From: Tigriopus japonicus | Lineage: Eukaryota > Arthropoda > Copepoda > Harpacticoida > Harpacticidae | Direction of reading: 5' to 3' | Assembly: GCA_010645155.1 (NCBI GenBank) | Contig: CM021315.1 | Location: forward strand, 11,912,902 to 11,976,901 | DNA length: 64,000 nucleotides | Shown here: one piece after another, positions 46,501 to 59,989 of the stretch | Position numbering within the stretch: position 1 is the stretch's first letter | How the letters are laid out: each line of letters opens with the position of its first letter | Made by a program: the position numbers and the translations under genes | Notes under the pieces: generated by a model | What the model was told of the DNA's origin: nothing | The model's database searches: none | What the model saw: the letters and a program-made list of their open reading frames with translations, nothing else

Positions 46501-46582
46501 CGAATAGTCTAGAGTTCGTTGTGTTTTAACCATAACTCATTCTTGGCTTAACTTGTAGTGGTTCTTCGTTTTTAGCCCTTAC

Positions 46583-47035
46583 CAAGAAGCACTGGAATCA
46601 TGGAGTGGGAGACTAGCAATGAGAATAATGATTTCCACTAGGAACAATTCAATTACGTTCTTCTGCAAATGAGACCTTGCCTATGTTGACAAGAATACGT
46701 ATTTCAATTTTCAGCTCAATCGAACGTCGGAGACAAAAGTTATGCTCACTCAAAGTTCAGTGCAAATCCTACCAAGAATGAATGAACTAGTCCTTTTGTG
46801 GTTTTACCACATTTTACCACAAAAGGGCGAGTTCATTCATTCTATGCTCTCTTCAGTAGATAAGTTTGAGAAGGCATAACTTTTCACTCCGGCATTCGAT
46901 TGGGCTGAAATTTGAAATACGAGTTCTTCTCAATGCCAGCCAGTTCTCATTTGCAGAAGAACGCAAATGGTTCGTTTCTGCTGGAAATCATAATTCTCAT
47001 TGTTAGCCTCCCACTCCATGATTTCCGTACCTCTC
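46583..47035. mobile_element. Foldback MITE, complete copy (family FB)
   Basis: The left arm starts CAAGAAGCACTGGAATCATG; the right arm ends CATGATTTCCGTACCTCTC. Arms meet at about 46806 with a palindrome TTGTGGTTTTACCACA. Flanks GCCCTTAC (46575-46582) and GCCCTTAA (47036-47043) match at 7 of 8, supporting an 8-bp duplication. Confidence 0.85.
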
Positions 47036-47043
47036 GCCCTTAA

Positions 47044-47938
47044 AAAGCACGTTCAAAATTGTGTGGAAAATCAAACCAGGACATACTGAACATGTATGGT
47101 TTGATGGTGGATTGTGAAAAGTAAAACACCCATATTGCTTGATTAACTAAAGTTTGAAAAAGTTTGAAAAAGGCAATTTGCACTTAAAAAGTGATAATGT
47201 GTTTTATGAATACCCAAATATGAATTATTTTATTATTTATTGTTTTCACACCACTCCAACACCATAGGTGGCGATAAAGGGGTGTTGATTTACAAAAGTT
47301 GATGTTTCAAGTTTTAGATAAAAAGAGAAAGAAAAAAAAAAGAAAAAGAGTTATCCGCAACGTGATGGAAAATAGTAAATGAGTAGACTAGTCATCGCCG
47401 CAACAAACAAAAAAAGAATGACCCAGATTTCTAATTCAACGTTTTATTGTCAATTATCTTGTGTTTAGATTATGAAGCGAATCTTGGATTTAGTTCTTTC
47501 AAGCACATCATCCTTGATTTCAGGCCAATCCTTTGTTATTATTCATTGATGAACGCAAGAAAGCGAAGTGATTTTTCTTCTGACTAGAACAGCTCTTCGA
47601 AGAGATCAATTTTCCAGGGAAATAAGTTAATGAAGACATTTCCCTTACGTCAGAGGGAGGCTTTAGAAAAATACAAATAGATCCGGCTCGCGGCAAGGCC
47701 AATTTTGGGAAGACTGGGGTTCAGTTCCTGGGTTTGATTTTGGTTTTAGGGGTTTAACATTTAAGGTAAAGGATATGTTCAATACGGTCTTACGAAATGT
47801 CAGAGCCTTTCTTCAATTCAGTTCAGAGTTGGCTAAGTTTGTTTGTTTGTGTGTAAGTATGATATGTCACTTCACGTGGGCAGTGCTTTCCATTTGGATT
47901 AGCTTGTCATTAGTAAACGCTATGAGTCCATGGCGGAA
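47044..47938. other. 3' flank of the ENT gene, no gene recognised
   Basis: Contains a purine-rich tract (47325-47350) and A/T-rich DNA. It probably includes the 3' UTR of the minus-strand ENT gene. No AATAAA was assigned with confidence. Confidence 0.35.
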
Positions 47939-50900
47939 TTATCCCACAAAATGGGGCCACCAAGACGGCTCCTCAAAGTTGAAATCCGGATGTGACACCA
48001 AAACTGGCATCAAGTAGGAAAATCCAATGCCAGAGAAGATTCCCGTGACGATTGAGGCGGCACCAAACATCCCAGCAGTGGAAGCATACTCAGGCTCCAC
48101 GGATCTAAAAATAGTCATTCATATAAGAGGGCCCTCGTGTGGTGGTGCTTGGTGGACTCGTTGAGTGGGTTTTATATCTACCTTGGGCATAGCATCATGG
48201 CCGTGGAAGAGAAATAACCATTAGTGAGACCCATGAGTGCGCCACCGATCCAGTAAGCCCAGTCCCAATGAATCAGAACGGGCCAGAGTCGTTCCACGCC
48301 AATGGGTCGATAGTTGCAGAGAAGGAAGAACGGAATGAAGAAAAATCGCAAAAGAATAGGCGCAAATAACCAACGAGGCGACGGCTGCAAAAGAAAATTA
48401 GGGTGATGTTAACATCCTGTGATAACATACAAAGCAGGAAAATTTATTTTTGTCTACAAAAGTCAAATTAATGACATGAGCCTCAAAATTTTGAGAAAAT
48501 TTGGCCTTTTTCCTCCCATATGTTTTGTTTTATTAATTACAAAACCAACCCTTTGGAATGAGAGGATGCTATATGTTTTTTTTTTTAAAGACTTCGTTCG
48601 TATACGCCTTTGCGTAGTTTACACTTTACAAAACAATTGCAATTTTAGCTGTTTTTGTGAAGTTCGTTACTTTTTTCATTTGAAGAGAAATAATAAAGTG
48701 CGAAGTAAAAAAATCAACGAGAGATGCAAAAATGTTACACATTTAAAAAAAGATCAATCGATGGTATTCAGTCACCCTGAGATGCATTACAAACCCAATC
48801 GATAGGAGAACCCGTCTCATATTGAATTGATATTGCTCAAAAGGATTCTTGGAAATTAATTATGACGTTCCATTGTGAAAGAGATCATTATTTATACTTT
48901 ATTCATTTTGTGTATGATGTATGAAGATTTGTTATCAATTGGGTTCTAGAAAGCATCCAATGCCGCATTTCTGAAGGGTGAGCAAATTTCAACGTAAAAT
49001 GTAAATTACATTTCTCCTTATTTCCAAATTAATTCTGAAGATACCTTCCAAAACAAAAGATTGAAATTTCCTGAGTTTTATCAATCGTTTCTTTCATTTC
49101 AAGGATGTTGACATTCCTAATTGGGTGCATTTTTTGTTTTAGAAAAATAAGGTGTTCTGGGCAAACATATTGCCTTCGACGAGACCCTAATTCTTCAAAA
49201 ATGATTCAAGCCTAATTATTGTAAAGAAAACTACAGTCGAATCTTATTTTAAGAAACTTTTCTGTCTGCGGCAGAATGTTGCTTGTATCGAGATTTTTCT
49301 TATATCGAGACTCAAGAAAATTGGCTCAAGAAATTTAGTTCAAGAAAGGATAAAAATACAAGGAAACTACCAGTGAAGTTTACCTCACCTTTATATAACC
49401 TTGTAAGCTTACTTTTATTACAACAAAATCCGACAATGACCCAAATATTAGATTTTAAAAAATAGTTATCAAAACACAAATTTACATTACATGTGCCTGA
49501 ATTTATATCTCTTTTGCAAAGCTTAAAAACTTGTTTCAATCTCAATTTGACAGAAAATAATGAAAGAAGAAAGTACAATTTTGTCATCATGATCGGTAAA
49601 TTATCAAACTTATACAGGGACAAGCACCTTTTTAAAATTTGAGCCTTCCACGATTTCATACTGCAGAAGTTTTTTTGCTATTTCTTGGAATATCTTAACT
49701 GCAAATCTTCTATTCTCAGTTTGACCTTAAATTACTTCAAATTTGAGAGATTTTCATGGGTTCACATGACACCTCCTTGGATTGCTTATTTTCCGTTAGG
49801 TTTTGCTTTGGCAGACACACAATTTGTTTCACTCTCAAGCATTGCAAATTTGTCGGCAAAATGAGCTTATTTTTGAGATTGTCGACAAATTATTTTTTAT
49901 AAACTTAAACTCATTAAAATAGTTATTGTTGAGTGGCATATTGGACAATTTATTGCGATTTTTTGGGTTCAAAATGCATTTTTTTGTTCTTTTGACTGAA
50001 ACTTGAAGAGAGCAAGTTGTTGTTTTTTTCAAAAGAGGCGCAAGGCGCGAGAGCCCCAAAAAGTGCGCAAAAGGCACCTTAAAAAGCGCAAAATTCGCGC
50101 AAAAGCGCAAAATATGGAGGGAAGCACTGCATCGATCCTTTTAGAAATGCTTCGTTTTGCTTTGTTTTGTTTTGTGCTGTGGCCAATTTAAAGAAAATAA
50201 ATAGGCCAAAAAATCTATCGCGAAAATTTCTTAATCCAAGATTTCTTATTTCGAGATTCGACTGTACTCTCGTTTGACATCCGGATTAATCACTCACAAA
50301 ATCACTCCTACGTTCGAACAGGGGGGTAAAAAGATACTATCTATAAGTTGCTACTCCAAGGGGCTGCCTTCAGATTCAACAATTTCTCAATGTTATAATC
50401 TACAATGAATTACACTAGGAGAGCAAGAAAAACAGTTAAAATAATGTATCATTATTGTTGATAGGCCTCCACATTTACGCACTACTGAGATGGTTCGAGT
50501 TGACAGTGTTGACAAAAAAAATGGACTTCATATCGCTTGCCTTACAAAGAGTCTAGTTGCGATAAGCTATTTGACCGAAAAATTTAGTCAAGAACCAATG
50601 TGGCAACACTGCTAAAAACCCAGATCGAAACACATCCGTACTGTTTTCTACTCAAGATTTACCGAAGAATACACACTTATCCATGAATACGCTTTTCACG
50701 TGCCACCTGACAAGCCCTTTTTCAGATCTTTTCTTATGAATATACGATTGCAGTACACCTCACGACTCACCCATTTGAATATTGAGGGAATGAGATTGCC
50801 GAAAACAGCGCTCAGATTGAATGTTAAGAAACACGTCAATGCCGAAAAGTAACGTTTCGGAATGAAGAAGCTCTCATCCACTTGTGCAATATCTGAAACA

Positions 50901-53900
50901 GAAATTCAACCAGCCTCAATCCCTGGGAACGACACACACATATATTGAATGTAAGTATGTCTCAATTAACGTTTTAACCACCAAACGTGACGTGGTCTTC
51001 ACTGGAACTTGTTATTACTTGGCAAGTCCGACGTCATTGAATGGATCAATGGATGCTTACCAGCAAAAATGGCGGGGAAGATTGTTAGGGTAACAAAGAA
51101 GGTGAAGAACACGTTGAAACACTGTGGGAAGCATTTCTTGAACACGTTCCAATATGGGATAGCGTGAATGACGCTGCGGTTCCTTTTTTCTTGTAAAGCC
51201 TGATTGTACATATGATCATGGTAACGAAAGAAGCGCTAGAAAACAGAAATGGATCGGTTGAAACCCAACCCTCACTTTCCAATTGGAATAGTCAAGCTCA
51301 TTAACACAAATCGTATACCATCCACCACCACCCCTAAATGGTCTCGTTAGTGACTTACATTGAGAGGTAGCGCAAAGTAGGTGTCGAAACAAGCCAAAAG
51401 GATAAATAAAGCAGTGATGAAGTAGTAGATGGCGGCAGTTCGAGGATTGGGAGCCATGGCAATGGAGATGATATTGACTAGAGCCACAATAGTCCCACTA
51501 AGGTTCTAAGGATTGAATAAGATACCCAACGATAACCCTTGCTTTTATGTAAGAGGCATTTAAAACCCAATTGACGTAATGTCTTACAGAGCCGAGAACA
51601 ACAGCACCGGTATATTTGAACGGAAGTTTGGCGGCGAGCCCGTAGATGGTATTTTGGTAGATGCCATTGACCACTAAAAAGGGGCGAAAAATACTTCAGT
51701 CTAAGGCACATCGAGAATTATTGGATTATAATTTTTTTCATTACTGTTTAAAATGATGACGCTGAATAGGGTGATGTAGAAAAAGATGCCTGGCCATTTG
51801 CTCGAGTCAATCATGGCCAAACTGATTGTGATAACAAAAATGATCACCTCCACAAGAAGAGTCCATACAATGCGGCTGGTCAGGGTTCCACTGCGATAAG
51901 GAAAATTATCTTTTAATATTCATCAATTTGTTTCAACAGCAACAACAACTCTCTATGTTGCTAAGGTATTGGAAGCTAATTTTAAGTAGATTCATTCAAA
52001 GATGGAAAACAACTCATAACCACTCAAGGCCAGAACTTACGACGATTGCAAATGTTCCTTGGAATCATTCTCGAGTTCCATTCATTCATACACATTTGAG
52101 TCTACCTTACCTTCGACAAAAAGAAAAAAAAGCAAAGGAATGTATGCCATGTACTCACGTAACATTCAGGAACACATTGATCCAATTGAAGATGACATTG
52201 GGGACTTGTGCGGCAAAGCCAATGTATTGGAGAAAGTACGTGGCGTACAAGATGTCAGCTCCTGTGTAATCTTTCCCAAGTTTGTAGTCCACAAAATACT
52301 GAAAGCGTTAGTCAAATGTTAAAAATCGTTTGGTAGTGAAAACAATAGAATAAAGGGGTTTTGGAACAGGTAATCGTGCAAAGGGTTCCAAATAAATTTG
52401 CATTTGAAAGGAATGGCAATTTACATTCATGCAATCAAGATTAAGCATAATGAAGAATGGGGTGAAGGTGAACAAGCAACATCGATACAGACTATCCCAC
52501 CTTTTCAGCATAGGCAAGTTAACAATTTGTTTCAATTCATTCTCTTTTACAAGTGCTAATTTAATCTCACAAAGAATCTTTGACAGTTTATGAAAAGGCG
52601 GGAAAGAATGATTTGACAACGCTTCTGTGGTTTCGTTCGTCAGCTGTCGAGTTTCCATCCTATTTGTGAACTCTCACCTGTGTTACCGTACTGGACCAGT
52701 CTCCTCTCTAAATGAACAAATTTTAAAAGGGAAAGAAAATTTCTATTGGTATCAAAAGGCAGCTTCTTTCAGTTGTTACACGCTCGCTCAATTGAAAAAA
52801 AAATCACAACACGGAATGACCCTTCCATTATCATTACGAGGTCTATAATAAGCCGCGTTTGAAAAGCAATTGACCTTTTTTGTAGTATTTTTTGGAGTAG
52901 TTTGGAACTACACTTCAGGGCTTAGTTGGTTTGTTGCTAGGCACTGATAATTCATGAATAGGAAATATAATGATAATTTTTTGTACCTCTTTGGCAGTGA
53001 TGAACATATTCCAGGGCATCAATGTTCCAACTCCGTGAAGAACCAGGGTCAGATATATCAGATTCCACCTGAAAATAAAAAAAAGAGGGAAATCAATGAT
53101 AACTTGATTGGTTTCTCTTCAGAAAAACTGGCGTAAATGAGCACTTGGAAAAGGAACGTGAAACTACCTATCCTTTGGAGGATTAGAAACATCCCCTCCA
53201 TAAAAGTAAAGTTCTTCAGTTGGACATATTCGATGACCACATTTGTCCGAGAGAATTGACCTAGAATCTCGTTCAGATTTGGGGGGACTAGATTTTCTTG
53301 GAGTTACAAATTGAACTTGTTTTTCATGTTTCCCTAAGATCTCGTCCTTTTCAGGATCAAGGATTCTGGCACTCTCCTCAGGAGAGAATTCTGACGGTTT
53401 CCAAGCTTTTTTGGCTGGCCAAATCCACACTTTCTCCGAGTCTTGAATAGGTTCCACAATCCGTGTTTCCAATGGATACGGATCTCCATTCTTGCCCTCC
53501 TCGGATCTGCTCTGGCTTTTTAGAGACGGATTGGGACTTCTTTGCTGTAGAAATAGTGGAGCCGGCTGATGTCTCCGAGAGTAATGCCTGGGGATGTTTT
53601 GTTTTCCATTGGTAACCAGAGCTTTCCTCAACAGCAATTGATCTCGAGCAGGGGATCCAAATCTCTTTGGAATTTCACCAGTTTCAGGAATCACATGAAG
53701 AGGTCGTTTCGCATGACTAGGAGTACTTGAAAGCATTGGAGGACCAAAATTATCTCTTCTCGGAGATTCTAATCCATTTTCTGGATCTGGATTTATGAGC
53801 AAAGGCTCGTAAAGAGAACCAGAACTGGATCGGTAACTCCACCGAGACCTTGTCTTCGGGGATCCTCCTGGCGTGGGACCGGGCGTGGACATGGGTGTGG

Positions 53901-53961
53901 CATAGACACTGATGTCCTCCATACTGGCCAGAGGCGCATCGCGGAGATGATAGAAACTCAT
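47939..53961 (-). CDS. Equilibrative nucleoside transporter (SLC29/ENT family) with long N-terminal extension
   Basis: Ten exons join to 686 residues: 53961-53168, 53068-52987, 52298-52159, 51890-51745, 51673-51588, 51505-51359, 51235-51061, 50892-50771, 48384-48182 and 48104-47939. ENTs move nucleosides or related cations down their gradient across plasma or organelle membranes. Seen: TM1 GVGTLMPWNMFITAKEYFVD, the ENT signature; QNTIYGLAAKLPFKYTGAVV; RYFSALTCFLTFNLSAVFGN; and a final helix with PEYASTAGMFGAAS. About 11 membrane segments are expected and consistent. Exon 1 encodes about 265 Ser/Pro/Arg-rich residues before TM1, far longer than usual. The start is supported by an in-frame TGA six codons upstream. 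Intron 8 contains a pogo-like element. ENT subtype and substrate are not determined. Confidence 0.9.
49234..50264. mobile_element. pogo-like element in ENT intron 8
   Basis: Ends CAGTCGAATCTTATTTTAAG and (right, reverse complement) CAGTCGAATCTCGAAATAAG, flanked by TA (49232-49233, 50265-50266). Length 1031 bp, A/T-rich, with no transposase recognised. Terminal words resemble those of the 158-bp element at 29501. Confidence 0.8.
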
Positions 53962-56900
53962 GCTTAGGCACTTGGATCACTGTTACGTTGAGCAGGATGG
54001 TTTCAGTTTGAGACATAGGCAGGAAGAAAATATTTTCCCGGGGAACGACGTCCTGATGCAGGTTTTTTTCATTCTCAACGAAAGCTAGGATGATGATTAC
54101 ATTGATGAACGTGCAACATCACGACGCTTGAGTGAACTGGCATGTAGAAAAAAAACAGCTTTGCACTTCATTGGCTTCGAAATTGGAGTTTGAGAGCTCA
54201 TGGATTTCTCACTTCCCCTCTCGAGAAATGCAGTTACCACCATGTTGTGAAAAGAGTGTAGGTCTTCAATTTGATTGCACGTTCAACGACCGGAATCCGG
54301 ACAATCAAGAGGTACTGTAGTAGAAACAAGTGAAATTCCAGAAGAGCGGCGAAAGGAAAAGGAAAATTTGCTTAAGCCCAATTCATTACAAGCTTCGGAG
54401 AGGGTGGTGGGTATTTCTCATTGTGGTTCAGCTCTCACCCCGTTCATTTGGTGATAAGCAATTTTAGTGATTTGACCCTTATGGAGATTGGAGGGGTTCC
54501 AAAATGATGTCAGTTGGGGGCCATTTCATGCCAGCCAGCCAGCAACCAGTACGGTCACTGACGCACTTTAGGAGAAATCATCAACATCATCATCGTCCAA
54601 TCGCCATAAGGGCACCGAACTGCAATCTCAGCATGGATTGTGGGCATTGCTTTGACATTTTTCCTGGATCGTTATGCAATGTTTGGCCGGATCTTTGGCA
54701 CTACACAGCACTTTCTGCGTGCTCGAAATTGAAAGCCTTTTGTTCCGAGATCTTCCTCCCACATATATGGAATGCCAGAGTGAGTGAAAGAGTGGAGATA
54801 CTCTCATGTGCCATTCCTGGGATGGCTTGCCACATTCCGGTTCTCATTAAGCACATCCAAATTTGGATACTCCGTATGGAGGAACGTACACAATAATGGA
54901 CCTTGAAACTGATGCAGGAATTCAAGGCAATATTTCGCCTTTCATCGACCCACAGATAAGATGCCAAAAGAAGACTAAAGCAATTGAAACTTCCCTCCAA
55001 ACACTTGGAGGAGAACAATCCATGACTTGGATGGAATCAGGTCCAAAAATATAATCTTGGATTGATATCAAACGCCCACATTCTGTGCTTCGTCCAAAAC
55101 TGTGATTCTCGCAATTGTAAATATTACTCGAGCTGACGTCAGATATTTAATGCGCCTATCAATGGAAGTCAGTGTTTACAACATAAACTCATTTAATGGG
55201 TCCATTAAGGTCAAATATTTGTGATGGTATGACACTTCCTCCAACTATGTGATTTATTCGAAGCGGCGCATAAAAGTTGGCTTTTCAGCGATTTACCCAT
55301 TGCTCGATAGAGTCCAAAAAAACAACCTATTTGATATCTATCTCATCATTTGCTCAGCATATCATGCAAGGAGAAAGCCATGAGGCCTTAATTTCAGACG
55401 AACAAATGGAGACAATCAACAGTGTATTGACTGCAAAAGAATTTGGTCGTTCGTGACTTTGCATTGGTGAGACTCATCATCGAAAAAAGCTAGCCAGAAT
55501 GAAGAAAGAGGCATCTTCGTTAGGGTTACTGTTTGAGTCGTGACTCTAAACATCGGAGCACTTCAAGAAAAGTCGATCATTAGCATTCATTCTAAATCAT
55601 CTTGGCCTAAAAAGGCAAAAAGACGGCTTTTGTTGTTGTTCTCTTTTCTTCGTTCAACTCGAATTTGAGGAAATTCGAGTCGCGTTGAGCCTCCGAAAAG
55701 TAGGCTCAAATGACAGGCAAAATGTGAAGAGCACTTCCTTTTGGGTGAATAATTGCAATCCCAGTGCATAAATTATGCAGAGCTAAAAGCCAGAACGAGG
55801 GGATGGGAGGTAGAAGAAGGTTCCTTTTCTTTCACCGATTCGTCTTCACACATGATTCAGGACTTTTTTGTTTGAGCTGACATCCATGTGAGGGATCCCA
55901 TGTGAGCCAATGAGATTCGGACATTCTTTCGAAATGGTCGATTCTACAACCCATGTGACCTCCAACGACAAACAACGACTCAACTAATGTTGTGGACCCC
56001 CCTGAAGGAGAATGAAGAGATTTTTCATGCCCAATGACGTCGCTACTTTGAAAGGAAATCCTCTCGGATTCGTTTTGTACATGTTTTCGGCACACAGCTA
56101 TTATAAACACTAAGGCTCAAACTGAAACCACAAATTCACTTTCATTACAACACGTGGATCAGAACATGGTTAAATAATGCAGAACGTAACACGGTCGGCA
56201 CTTTTAACACATTTGTTGTTTTCACACTGGGCTCGAAAACACTTGTGACAAATCAATCCAGCCGGCACTCTTGTTATGGAACGCGCTGAGGCAAATTTCC
56301 CTCCAAAAGTTTTAGAAACAGACACCAACAGCAACTGGGCAGGTATTTTCCACCGACCAAGATGATATTGAAGTTCAGTTTACTCACTACACTTAGAACT
56401 AGCTCTCTCACAAGCTCACAATCTCCGTTGTGAATTGGATATCGTCACGTAACGCCCGCCAGACCGTCTCTTTGGACAAGAACCACTTTAGGGTCGACAT
56501 TCAAGTACCATGAGTTCTAAATTTGAATTGTTGTTGTGCTAACAACGAGATCTAGATCTCGGACAAGAGGGTCACTCGTCACTTGACGAGGGATAAATGC
56601 ATTGAAAATAAGGATGTTCACTGGAAGAGAGCACGAACGAGACTGCTTGTCCTTTCAAGATCTTCGACCAGACTGACGAGATTATAGTTCTATTGAGAGA
56701 GTTACGACTCGCCACTTTAAAAGAGGAGTCGTGAGAAATTGTTTTCCACACTTCATATTCATGGTGAAAAACTTTTAAATGTCGATTTAGAGGATATTCA
56801 GAGGATTAATCCTTAGAATTAAATGAGAGGGTAAGAATACACCGCTTAGATTTCTGATAACTTTTTTGAAAGTTTCAAAAATTGTGATCGCCACGTTCTG

Positions 56901-59264
56901 AAATATTCATGGAACCTTTTGTTCTGACATTTCCAAAAATAGATTACTAGCCAGCCTTTATAAACTCGATTCTTTTGATTCATGAAATACACGAATGTCT
57001 ACCAAATTGATCGTGATTTTGATAATACATATTACTTAAAATTAATCCATCCATGTGCTCAGCATCACTAACTATCGTACATTACCACCTACAGCACTGT
57101 TCGAAAGTTAAATGTGTTCTAAAATCCTGCAAATATGTCCAAATGAATGTCCGAAAACCCGCACAATCTCAATTTAATCCAATGAAATACAATTCTCACA
57201 CCAGAAAAATGTTTTCATATCAAACCTCACAACACAAAAAAGAGTGCAAACTCAGCGCTTCTCTTTAAAAAGATCTCTATTCTTAGGTGGACGAACGAGT
57301 GTGCAAGTCAGAAGGCCAGCCTGTAGAGGAAGAAGAAGCAACAATCATCATCATCCCCTTCATGAAAAGAACTTGGTCCACCGTTCGATCTGGTAACCGT
57401 TCAACGGACTATTGGAAGCGAACCTGAGGGTTATTGCGAATCGAGACGACCAACCAATACGAGTACCGCTTATCAAGGTGATGCAAGATAAAGGTGTACG
57501 TACGTTTAGCCTCAAGAAGTATCTATCTTTTCATTGAGTGACATTTACAACACAAATAAGTCAAGACTGTAAGAGAGAACGCTCAAATTGGTTCACAATA
57601 AAACACTTGGCATGCTCACGCACTTCATTCAATAGCCGTAATTGCTATTCTACCTATTTGCCAAGGATCGATCCTCCTTGTCATTTCTCTATTTGTCCTC
57701 TTCACAGGTTTTAAGCTATCAACCAATCTTTACCGAACACTCCAAGTGCTCAAGATACCACCACACTCCATGTTGTTGGCCCAAGTGCTTCAATCAGCGG
57801 CCCAAGAATGAATTCAAGTCGTGTACTCCGCCTGTAAATCCCCATAAATATCTCGTCAGACCGTTGGCAAAGTTGTGTGATACTCTGGTATACATTAAAG
57901 AAGAAGAAGTGTTCTATGTTCATGTGAGCTTCGGGTCATGTGAAAAGCCATGCGTAAATCACTGGCTAGTCGAGATAATGTGTCGACAGTTATGAACGAA
58001 CTTGGGCATATTTTGGAGCGCTCTTTTCCCGAGCATTCTTGGCAAAATGGTGAAAATTGTACCCTCGAGATGAAAGAAAGACATAATTTCTTTTTGAGGT
58101 TAATGGAATTGAGATTGTGTAGAAAAAGAGGCAGAGGAAACGAGGGCGACTCCTGGAGCTCACTTGAGGAGAGTCCATTCCATTAATGTTCAAGCAAGTT
58201 TAAAGGTTTGATCTCCATCAAGAAGCAATCAAGTTGAAACCACCAATCAGAAGATGGATGACTTCTCAGATCTTCTCAACTTGTCAATCTGTACAAATTG
58301 CACATCAACCTGATTTCCTTTGTGTAGTTGTAAACATAATGCTGACAAGATGTTTCAACTGACATGTCTAAGAGATTGGCTATTTAATGACAACTATGTC
58401 CGTGGTCTCTTATTCTTCTACTACATTGGCTTGCCCGAACGTATAATGTACGATGTAAAAGGATACGTGATTTAAAATTTGTATTGCTGATTCAGCTATC
58501 TAGCTTTCATTCAAACAATGGCCCAAGTGAACAGCTTGTTGTCAGGCCGTCTTTGGTAAAGTTAACAAGAGTTTTTTTTTGTAAGTATTGTACTATTGAG
58601 CTCATTCACGTAGGAGTAAAAACAAAGAAAATATGGTTTTCCCCAGGGAATCTCTCGATAGCAACCCAATCATGATTGTTTGGAAAACAAGTACTATACT
58701 TGATCTGGCCTAAAGGCGGTTTTAATCATATTATATCTGTGCCGTTGTAAATTCCGTTAACGAGCCACAGGGGACAGAATTTCGTTGTATTTGGTAGAGA
58801 TTAAGGATCAAATGTTGTGATTGATTTGTAAAACACTTGACTTTCAAAAATTCACATAAAATCTCAGAAAAGATGTCTTTGTTAAGAAGTAAGATAAATA
58901 TTTGCATTTTTTTCGGGAACCTCATTGGTGATGCATCGGGTCTTAATTTTATGGAACAGTTTTGACAAACGCTAAGATCTTACCTACTAAAGGATGGTGA
59001 TAAATGCTTTCGAATGTATGTTATTTAAACTTTTCCAATTACGAACACATAAAAAGGTTACAAGTAAAAGTTTTTTCAATCTTCCTCACGATATACCTCT
59101 ATACATTCTGGAGTGCAAAACCGTCTAAAGATAGAAACGCGGAAAATGAGGTTGCGAGAGCCAAGAACCAAACAATCCGCAGAGCAGGTTGTCGTTTTCC
59201 GAAAGTTGTTGATTGAATCTACCCGTTATAATGTCGTTTCTTCGGTCTTTCCTCAAGATAATAA
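53962..59264. other. 5.3 kb without a supportable gene
   Basis: The proximal part must contain the ENT promoter and 5' UTR. Open frames of up to 130 codons (for example 54504-54896 and 57642-57995) show no family motif and no splice context, so they are not called. Small ATC/CAGC repeats occur near 54535-54600. No transposon ends were found. Confidence 0.4.
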
Positions 59265-59270
59265 GAAAAC

Positions 59271-59276
59271 TTTATT
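59271..59276 (-). promoter_or_regulatory. AATAAA overlapping the stop of the 158-residue gene
   Basis: The codons AAA TAA plus the next A give AATAAA on the minus strand, so the polyadenylation signal would overlap the TAA stop. A 3' UTR of only 15-30 bases would follow. Confidence 0.4.
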
Positions 59277-59971
59277 TACGCCCATCCACTAACGCTTGAA
59301 ACACTCTTTGTCTCGTTCCATCTTTTACGACTCGGGTTATGGTATAATCAAATTCCATGAAGATGGGCAACAGCATTCGATTCAAAAACGCAAGTTTCCA
59401 TGACATGTGAACTGACCTATCAATGGGCGGATTCATTTCCAGATCCAAGCGGTCCATGGATTGGGAAAAGTTTCTGAAGTTGAGTTGATCCTCGGGGACA
59501 TTTCGCTCTTCCCACGATGGCGTCAGTTGAATCCCTCCTCGACCGTCCAAAAACGATTCCTTTTCAATTCCTGCAAAACAAATTTAGCCTGAGTTCTGGG
59601 TTGGAAAAAGAATCTCCGATTCACATCAAAAGTCAAGAGCTAACTATCATCGCTAAATCCCTGAAAACCAGTATCCTCTTAATCTTCCGACCAAAAAAGT
59701 TGAGGCAAGTCGTTCGCTCGTCTGAATGGGGAAAAAGTTTCTCTCCAGCAAGAAATTGATTTTTGCCTTGGAATAGCTCACTGCCTCTCTTACCATTGGG
59801 TGTGGTGTATCTCTGTTTCAGAGCTCCATTGTGGGCCATTTGATGGGCTGGAATCTGGACTTTGGCTTGGATTTTTTGCCGAGGTAAGGCCCTTAGAGGA
59901 GGCCCCAAAGCCATTGAACGAGGCTCGATCGAGCCAATCTGCTCACCGCTATACATGGAATATCTGGCCAT
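59272..59971 (-). CDS. Two-exon gene, 158 residues, unknown function
   Basis: Exons 59971-59794 and 59570-59272 (TAA) join at phase 1 with good sites (AATG|GTAAGA, TTTTGCAG|GA). The start has a favourable context (GGTAAATGG). The product is a soluble basic protein without a signal peptide or membrane segment: SMYSGEQIGSIEPRSMALGP at the front, an acidic middle (SWEERNVPEDQLNF, LEMNPPIDR) and a helical end (FDYTITRVVKDGTRQRVFQALVDGRK). I do not recognise the family. Codon use is even, and the frame stays open through both exons, which supports real coding. A shorter form ending at a GATAG|GTCAGT site is possible. Confidence 0.55.
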
Positions 59972-59989
59972 TTACCCCGCAGATTGCTC

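Noticed and set aside
54504..54896. 130-codon open frame upstream of the ENT gene
   Set aside because: No family motif, His/Cys-rich low-complexity start and no splice or promoter context; an overlapping minus-strand frame is also open.
57642..57995. 117-codon Cys-containing frame
   Set aside because: Cysteines show no recognisable domain spacing, there is no signal peptide with a clear cleavage site, and no paralogue in the window.
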